From positions 62,001 to 126,000 of the forward strand of contig RCSZ01000013.1 in assembly GCA_014898425.1 (NCBI GenBank): a stretch of 64,000 bases of DNA. The letters run 5' to 3'. The position numbers and the translations under genes are program-made. Of the stretch, positions 57,801-64,000 are shown in pieces. The notes beneath the pieces are model-generated. The model made no database searches. It saw nothing but the letters and a program-made list of their open reading frames with translations, and was not told the origin of the DNA. Origin of the DNA: Botryotinia globosa. Its lineage: Eukaryota > Ascomycota > Leotiomycetes > Helotiales > Sclerotiniaceae. The stretch's first letter is position 1. Each line of letters opens with the position of its first letter.

Positions 57801-60525
57801 ACGGGATAATCTTTATATCAAAGCTTATATAACAATAAAACAAATGAAAATCGATAATAAAACTATTTTTTTAGAATAGAAAAATCCTATAAACTATAGT
57901 AAAAGGCTATCAATAAAATTTGTATATATTAAAGTTATTCGTGGAAAGGTATAATATTCATTATAATTTTTATTATATTTTATAATATAAAATTTTATAA
58001 TAAGTTTTTTAAATTAATTAGAATCGTTATTTCAAAAATCATATTAAAACTGGTTAATGGGGAATTTATATATAAACTTTTTAGAAATCTGAAATTTAGA
58101 ATTCAAGTTAATTAATATTTGATATTCTTTAAATTCAAAATTATTTTTAGAATTTTAAATAAAAAGTTTCCCAATAAACTTTTTGAATAGAATAATGAAT
58201 AAAGAAAAAAACTTGATTTTTAATATAATATAATTGAAATGTTTGGAGAAACTAATGTAGATTATTCTAAAGATATTCTTTTTATTGAAGATTTAGTTAT
58301 CGAGTTTTTATAAATTCCTTTTCTTCTATCCTCAGAAAATATCTTTATAAATCTTTAAAAATGATTAAGATTTAGCTTAATAATAATAAATAAAAATATT
58401 AAATTATTCAATGAATATTTGATAAATAAAATTATATCTTAATAAAATGTTCTATTAGAAAATGAAAATAAGAAAAATAAGCATAATAATATTAATTAAC
58501 TCAAAATATACAAATATAGAGAAAATATTCTACAATTACAAAATTGATTTTATTTATTAAAAAAAAAGTATATTACAAAACAAATAGGTTGAAGAGTAAT
58601 AATAATATTAGTAGATAAAATGCCTAATAACCTTTATAACTACCACTTATATTAATTTATTAGTATTCTTGGATTCAAAGTTATATATATAAATCAAAAG
58701 GATTTATTAAAATGTTTTCAATTTCTATACAAACATTAAAACCAAATTGATAATATTTGTATCAACAATAAATATTTTTATTAATTCAAAGAAAGTATAA
58801 TAATTAATAAGGAAAAAAAAATAAAGCTTTTTGATATATTAAAATTCAAATTTATTAAATATAATACTATTACACCTATAATTATTCAAACCCCTACTAC
58901 TAATCTGACCACAATCTATAAACTTGAAATATATAAATCTATAGAATTTAATAAATATCTTTATTTTATTAAAAAAGTTTACACTCCTTTGATTCAAGAA
59001 TTTATAAAAATATATTATTATTATAATCGCTATAAAAATATGGGATTTGGATTTGTTTATTATTACTATTACTTTTTAATATAATAAATTTTTAGATAAA
59101 ATTTAAAAATCTGATAAATCATTGTATTATAGTGTATAAATCAGGAATTTCGTTTTATTTTTATTTCTTTTTTAATTATTATTATTTAATTTAATAAAAC
59201 TTTCGATTATATATTTGTATATAGAAATATAAAAGAACTTTATACTAAATATTGATTTAGATATATAAACAACCTCATTATATATATTATTTATTTTCAA
59301 TTTAAAAAATCAAAATATAGAATAGAGTATAACAAAATAAAATTAGAATTAAAATATAAGATAATATAATAGAATTTCATTACATTTATTTTAGAAATAT
59401 TTAATAAACTTTTCAAAAAAGATTATTTTTAGAATATTATTTCAAAGAAAGGTTATACGGAATATATTTATTTGATTATCTCAATATAATTCATTAGAAA
59501 AGCTAATTGTAATTAAATATTTATAGTTATAAGGAATCCTATAATATTCAGAATTAAATTTAATAATAAAAATATTATTTCTTTTATAATATTAATTATA
59601 TTATATATCATAACAAAAAAACTTCCAGAAAGCGATTTAAACCTTATATTAAAAAATGTATTGAAATATTAGGATATTAGAAATATATATTATAATTTGA
59701 AACCTATCTTCAACAAATATATCACTAATAACAATTAATATAAAATTCTTGAATTTCTAATTGAATATTATTTAATTATTTAAAATTCTATTAAATAAGT
59801 TTTTATTGATAAATTTCTTTAAAATAATTTATTTGTATTTAAAAAAGTTATTAGATTTTTTTCTATAAATGATAATGAATTCAATATTTAATATTAATAT
59901 TATACAAAAGATATTAAAAACTTTCTCTTATACACTTTTGAAAATATTAAGTCTATTGAGAGATACTATAAGAATAAATTATATTTTGTAATCTTAAAGT
60001 AAAATCTGAAGAATAAATATAATAATAGATATTTTGAATCTAATAAAAAAGAATAGAATAAATCAATTCTATTAAGCAATAATGATAATGAAAATAACCC
60101 TAACTTTAAGTAGAATAATAGAGAACTTTTTAATACTCTAAGGAATAAAAGATTAAAAAGAATAATAATTTTTTTAAAGAATAAAAACTAAAAAAGAGGA
60201 AATATAAGAATCCAATTCTCCCCATCAATCCCTAAGGATTTTAAAGAGTTTATAAAAATCTAAAAGAATTTTGAACCCTTTGATTTTCTTCTAAAGAAAT
60301 AAAAAAATTTGTTATTAAACTTCTATTAATACTTGATTTTAGGATTCTATTAAAAAGCTATTTAATTTTATTAAATTTTAATAAAGTTATCTTTTTTCTA
60401 TAATACTTATTGAATTGATTATATTGAATAAGAGTAATATTTTTTTTTTTTTTAACTATCTTCCTTTATATTTTTATATCTAGATTTATTAATTAAAGCG
60501 ATTAATATTTTTATATAGGGAAGAA

Positions 60526-60765
60526 TATGAGTGAATCTTTGTACTGATTATATAGTCTATTTCTATAGCTAGTATTTATAGCTTTTTTCCTTATAACTTA
60601 AAAAGAGCAATTAATTCCCATTTATCAAATTTCTAGTATATTTTGTGAAGTGCTATGTAGAGTCTCCCCCTTCTCTTCTTTATTTGAGGCGATACATTAC
60701 AATGACTTTCCTATGGTATATGCGAAGGATTACTCTATGACCCTACCACCTTCTACTCTTTTACA
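60526..60765 (+). repeat. 3' LTR of inner gypsy element (240 bp)
   Basis: It pairs with 50060-50299 over the full length. The distal half keeps G/C-rich words (GTCTCCCCCTTCTC, GAGGCGATACATTAC). Confidence 0.9.
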
Positions 60766-61782
60766 TTAAAATGTAGTACTAACATTTTATTTTTTCAGGA
60801 TTTATAACCTTTATTGCCTCTATCACTATCGCCATCCTTATTGTTAGGGTTTTCTATATCTTTATTCTTATTATACTTATTTTTATCATTTTTATCTATA
60901 TATTTGAAATTGTTTTTAATAAATTTATAAATAGTTTTGGATTTAAACTTGGATTTTTTAATATTAATGTTTTTCAAAACTTCTTAAATTTGTACTTTTA
61001 TTTATTTATTAATAATAGTCTTACAAGATTATTTGAATAAAATTACAAATATTTCAATAACTGTTTTTAATAGATATACTTCTTGAATATATAATATCAT
61101 ATATAACTTTCATATATAAATTTAATAGATTTTTATAAATTATATAATTATAAATATTCTAAAATTATAATAAAAGATTTCTATTAGATTATTATTATTG
61201 ATATTTTTATAATTATACTATTTATATTTGAATTTGATATATTTGATAAGCTTTTTATTATCAATAATAATAGCTCTTTTATCGTTTAACATTGTTTTTA
61301 ATAAGTTGAGCTATTTCTTATACTTTTCCTTTTTTTTCTCTGTATATATATTCTTATCGATAATATCTTTAATTAAAATAGTGTTGCTTTCCAATATGAT
61401 TATATATATAAATAAAGATATTTCGAGAATTGTTATAAATATATATATATTTATATATATATAAAAGTTTTTTATAGATATAAAGAATAAATAAAAATCT
61501 TTGTTTTTATCTAATACAATATATAATACAAAAATAAATACATAATAAATACAAAATCGATTTATTACATTTAATAAAATCGAACTTCTTAAATATATCT
61601 TTCTAATACAATTATCCGGAATACATTCTTTAACATTATAAAAAGAGATAATGTATTATATCTGATACAATGATATCTTCTCTATAATCTTTTCAGAATT
61701 TCTATTAATTCTGAATATTATATAAAAATATTTAATACTTTTAGTAAAATTTAAGATTCTAATTTGTAATATTATTAATTAA

Positions 61783-61952
61783 TATTGATATCAATTTGAT
61801 TGATATAAATATAAGTATTTAATCCTATATAATTATATTCATTTTTGATTATTATTAATTATAAGAAGCTAGGTACTAAATATATAGGGAAGCGTTAGCG
61901 CGATGCTAGTTAATACAGTGCCCTCTTTGATCACATGATCGATGTCCCGACA
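61783..61952. repeat. Right LTR of outer retrotransposon (170 bp)
   Basis: It starts TATTGATATC and ends CCCGACA. The last ~90 bp keep G/C (GGGAAGCGTTAGCGCGATGC) whereas the same part of the left LTR is AT-converted. Confidence 0.88.
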
Positions 61953-61957
61953 CTTGT
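61953..61957 (+). repeat. 5-bp target site duplication (right), CTTGT
   Basis: Matches 45498-45502. Confidence 0.9.
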
Positions 61958-61976
61958 ACATGGGCGCTAAGATTAC

Positions 61977-62151
61977 TTGCGTTAATCAAGTCGACACTGG
62001 TGAAATATTTATACTCGAGACTTTCTGCAAGATCTTCAATACCAGCTTCGTTTAAACTTGGGAGTTTAGTCCTAGGGGGTCTGGTGTCGGTGGTCAAGCT
62101 CGAATTGACACCACCAATGACCAAAGTGCATAACAGGATCCCAAGAATCAT
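61977..62151 (-). pseudogene. Amidase-signature family pseudogene, exon 1
   Basis: The ATG at 62151 opens a signal peptide (MILGILLCTLVIGGVNSS), then TKLPSLNEAGIEDLAESLE and YFTSVDLINA, the usual N-terminal helix before the amidase core. The exon ends in phase 1 at 61977 before a GTAATC donor. The matching acceptor (CATAG) is at 45460-45458, beyond the retrotransposon nest. With the element and one target duplication taken out, the intron would be 64 nt and the reading frame continues. Confidence 0.82.
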
Positions 62152-62956
62152 ATTAATTGAATAATCGCGATACTCAGTCATGAAGCATTTAGTGGTTATT
62201 CTTCCCATATTGTTATGTTATCTCACGCAAAAGATGACATACATCAACACCAAAGTTTGTCCAACGTCATACAACAAGGCAATCGAAATCTAAGTGATTT
62301 AATTGGAAGATACAACCCGGTTACTTCCTTCCAATTCCAAATACCTCAAATGAATGTCATGTAATAGAGTTCCTTCTTCGTCTGTCTAATAAAAACTTTT
62401 CAAAATCCCATTTGATCAACTTGAATCAAAGCAAAAGAGGAAGAAGGGGTTGTATCTACACATAATAGACTAAGATCACGCAGAATCTGTTTTTCTTACT
62501 GTTACTCTGAAATCAAAATTTAATTGAAACTTTGAAAGTGGATGTAAGCCTTGATTTTCTGATTGTGGCAAGGGTGCCTAGGTGGTATAAGCATTTCATA
62601 TGTAGTATAAGTGGCACAAGTGGCTTCACAATCACTATCATACACTGTACATGCAATATGTAACAACTTACTTCAAAAGGTATGCCAATGGTCAAACGCA
62701 TTAGAAATAGCTTCCAGGCATCGTTCGGATATTCCAGGTTCCCCTGCTTGTTGTATCTTTTAGAAAGCTGGATATCCGCACAGCCAAGAGAATATCAAGC
62801 CGAAGGTAGAAAGGAGAAATATGTTAATTATTATTCAGTGAGTGGGTTACAAACAAATGGCAGCTCCAATGCATGGTGCCTTTCCCCGGCTGTAGACTTA
62901 GCCGTTGTGACAAACAGATGCAAGGCATATGTGTGAAAGCGGCAATACGATATACA
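62152..62956. other. Intergenic region upstream of amidase exon 1
   Basis: About 800 bp, ordinary composition, nothing recognised. Confidence 0.4.
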
Positions 62957-63994
62957 TCAAGTAAGCCGCTTGACTTTCATATGTTCATAATGCGGCATGG
63001 CATCTTTTACCCAAGTCTCCAACTCCCCCGCAATCTCATTTCCAAACTCCTCCTTCCACTTCTCCGCCTCTTCTTCAACAACTAGACCAGCCGAAGTTTT
63101 TCCTTCCAAAACCCCAGAAGAAGATCGCAGTGTAGAACTCATTCTTTTCCAAGCAGCCGTTGATTCTCCCCAGTCTGGCTCGTCCGACTTCACCTCCCAC
63201 GAAAACCTCAATCTCGTAGGATCTGCTCCTATCATTTTTGCATATTTAACCATGATGGCGCGGTTCGTCATGATATCATCAGCATCCAGAACGATTGGCT
63301 CCTCTGTACCTTGAGAGCAGTACCAATCATACAAATCTCTCGACCATTTCATCGTCGTTTGTAATTTCCGAGATTTCCACTCCTTTCTTGAATACTCCAA
63401 TCCTTCCACATCATGACGAGCTCTGAGGAATGAAGGGATCACCAACGCAGGATGACGAATTAAAAACGTTGGCATCCATTCCTTTAAAAATTCATCTGGT
63501 AGGAGTGTATCATTGCCGATAGAACGTGTTTGGCTGTCAAAAGCTTTCACAGTCCATCCTTCTTCCCCAACTTCTTCATTGTAAATTAATTTTGTTAGCG
63601 CAACAGGATTCATGAGCCAAGCCGCATGTTCTTTGACATAAGCGAATTTTCCTTCTGATTCCGCAGCAATAGCATGGTCGCGCAAACTTTCGAAGCAGGA
63701 TTGATGAGCTGCTAGAGATTTCTTCCTATCCTCTTGCGTCCAGTCTTTCATATGGGGTGAATCAGCAGCGAAGAGATACTTCCGGGTTTGGAAACTATCA
63801 AAGAAGAAATAGCCGTGTTTAGATCTTTTGGTTGTATAAATGTCTGGTTGATTTTCTAGATCGAGGATTGTAACCAAGAGATTGGAGGCTGTGCGGGGAC
63901 TGCTCAAGAGGAGGTGATTGCAGCGTTGATTACCCATGGTTGAAAATTTGATGGTTTGTTTCGCATTGGAATTTGAGAACTGGGATGGCTTCAT
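62957..63994 (-). CDS. P-loop sulfotransferase-like protein
   Basis: 345 aa from the ATG at 63994, or 326 aa from the in-frame ATG at 63937 (MGNQRCNHLLLSSPRTASNL), which better matches where the domain begins. The N-terminal HLLLSSPRTASNLLV is the PAPS 5'-phosphosulfate-binding P-loop of fungal sulfotransferase-like proteins (SxRTAS). FLIRHPALVIPSFLRA at about 193-208 is the 3'-phosphate-binding motif (RHP, then S). A KEHAAWLMNP segment lies between them. The C terminus is an amphipathic helix rich in Glu and Lys. The family transfers sulfate from PAPS, but many fungal members are uncharacterised and no substrate can be named. It is intact despite lying 1 kb from RIPped DNA. Confidence 0.8.
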   Translation of the reverse strand: MKPSQFSNSNAKQTIKFSTMGNQRCNHLLLSSPRTASNLLVTILDLENQPDIYTTKRSKHGYFFFDSFQTRKYLFAADSPHMKDWTQEDRKKSLAAHQSCFESLRDHAIAAESEGKFAYVKEHAAWLMNPVALTKLIYNEEVGEEGWTVKAFDSQTRSIGNDTLLPDEFLKEWMPTFLIRHPALVIPSFLRARHDVEGLEYSRKEWKSRKLQTTMKWSRDLYDWYCSQGTEEPIVLDADDIMTNRAIMVKYAKMIGADPTRLRFSWEVKSDEPDWGESTAAWKRMSSTLRSSSGVLEGKTSAGLVVEEEAEKWKEEFGNEIAGELETWVKDAMPHYEHMKVKRLT

Positions 63995-64000
63995 GGGAGT

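Larger units (their letters stand above)
50060..60765 (+). mobile_element. Inner LTR retrotransposon, Ty3/gypsy, RIP-degraded (10.7 kb)
   Basis: LTRs of 240 bp (50060-50299, 60526-60765) start TGTGAGCGAATC or TATGAGTGAATC. TTAA flanks both sides (50056-50059, 60766-60769). Plus-strand peptide remnants show a gypsy pol: LIDFFSNYNQIPL followed by AFQILFELLYY (reverse transcriptase, about 54470-54800), VINLPKALII and IIWIRLFDFEI (RNase H end, about 55400-55480), and TYNFKANGQIE (integrase catalytic-Glu region, about 56310-56350). All frames carry stops. It is longer than usual for gypsy elements, and about 3 kb downstream of pol is unexplained. Confidence 0.88.
45503..61952 (-). mobile_element. 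Outer LTR retrotransposon, Ty1/copia-like, RIP-degraded, with a nested element
   Basis: Bounded by 170-bp LTRs (45503-45672, 61783-61952) and the CTTGT duplication. Without the nested element (50060-60765 plus 4-bp duplication) it is about 5.74 kb, normal for this class. It is extremely AT-rich and full of stops on every frame. The only readable peptide is on the minus strand at 48840-48658 (DIDFHIVDTDILFLLSFEDM). I take it as a remnant of the retropepsin-like segment of fungal Ty1/copia polyproteins, which sets the orientation. It lies inside intron 1 of the amidase gene. Confidence 0.8.

Noticed and set aside
61228..61464. Hydrophobic 78-aa frame in the AT-rich region (and 45967-46167, 47201-47413)
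   Set aside because: Ile/Leu/Phe-rich translations are expected from extremely AT-rich DNA. They lie within the RIPped retroelement.
45503..61952. A centromere or mitochondrial insertion because of extreme AT content
   Set aside because: Two matched LTR pairs with target duplications and recognisable pol remnants explain the region as RIPped retroelements.

Overview
The window looks like nuclear DNA of a filamentous ascomycete (Pezizomycotina). A helotialean or Sclerotiniaceae-like leotiomycete is plausible, but I could not confirm this by search. The reasons are short spliceosomal introns (about 50-115 nt) with GT...AG ends and CTGAC/CTAAC-type branch sites, HET-domain genes, DUF3328/UstYa genes, GPI-type surface proteins, and long AT-rich tracts carrying repeat-induced point mutation (RIP), meaning CpA to TpA changes on either strand.

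Layout. 1-1274: RIP-damaged intradiol dioxygenase pseudogene, cut by the left edge. 2.7-12.2 kb: ordinary gene space with mitochondrial 1-Cys peroxiredoxin, a HET protein, a small acidic protein, a DMT/TPT-type transporter and heme A synthase COX15. 12.6-17.0 kb: three genes on the minus strand that form a compact dikaritin-type RiPP locus. They are a secreted Kex2-repeat precursor with seven GFFNN units and two DUF3328/UstYa oxidases. 17.6-19.3 kb: a frameshifted NYN-domain locus. 20.0 kb: tRNA-Ser(AGA). 20.3-30.1 kb: a decay zone with two TA-flanked AT-rich elements that each carry a second TA-flanked element, three pseudogenes (HET, SDR, aldo/keto reductase) and a Harbinger-like MITE. 30.8-43.0 kb: a Ser/Thr-rich surface protein, a LAMTOR1/Meh1-like protein, a Cys-rich small protein, a 5.8-kb non-AT-rich stretch without recognisable genes, and an F-box/RPEL-like protein. 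43.97-62.15 kb: an amidase pseudogene whose first intron holds a 16.45-kb nest of two LTR retrotransposons (Ty1/copia-like outer, Ty3/gypsy inner), both heavily RIPped. 62.96-63.99 kb: a P-loop sulfotransferase-like gene.

The strongest candidate for an undescribed system is the RiPP locus at 12.6-17.0 kb. The precursor (161 aa after removing a 52-nt intron) would enter the secretory pathway, be cut at Lys-Arg by a Kex2-type protease, and release several peptides starting GFFNN. Two membrane-anchored UstYa-type oxidases, each with paired HxxHC motifs, would modify or cyclise them. The repeated core contains Phe and Asn but no Tyr, unlike the phenol-ether chemistry best known in this family.

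The second theme is genome defence and decay. TSDs, LTR pairs and nested TIR elements can be placed to the base, and LTR comparison shows RIP fading over the outermost ~80-100 bp of each element. All coordinates and splice sites are from reading by eye. No database search was possible.
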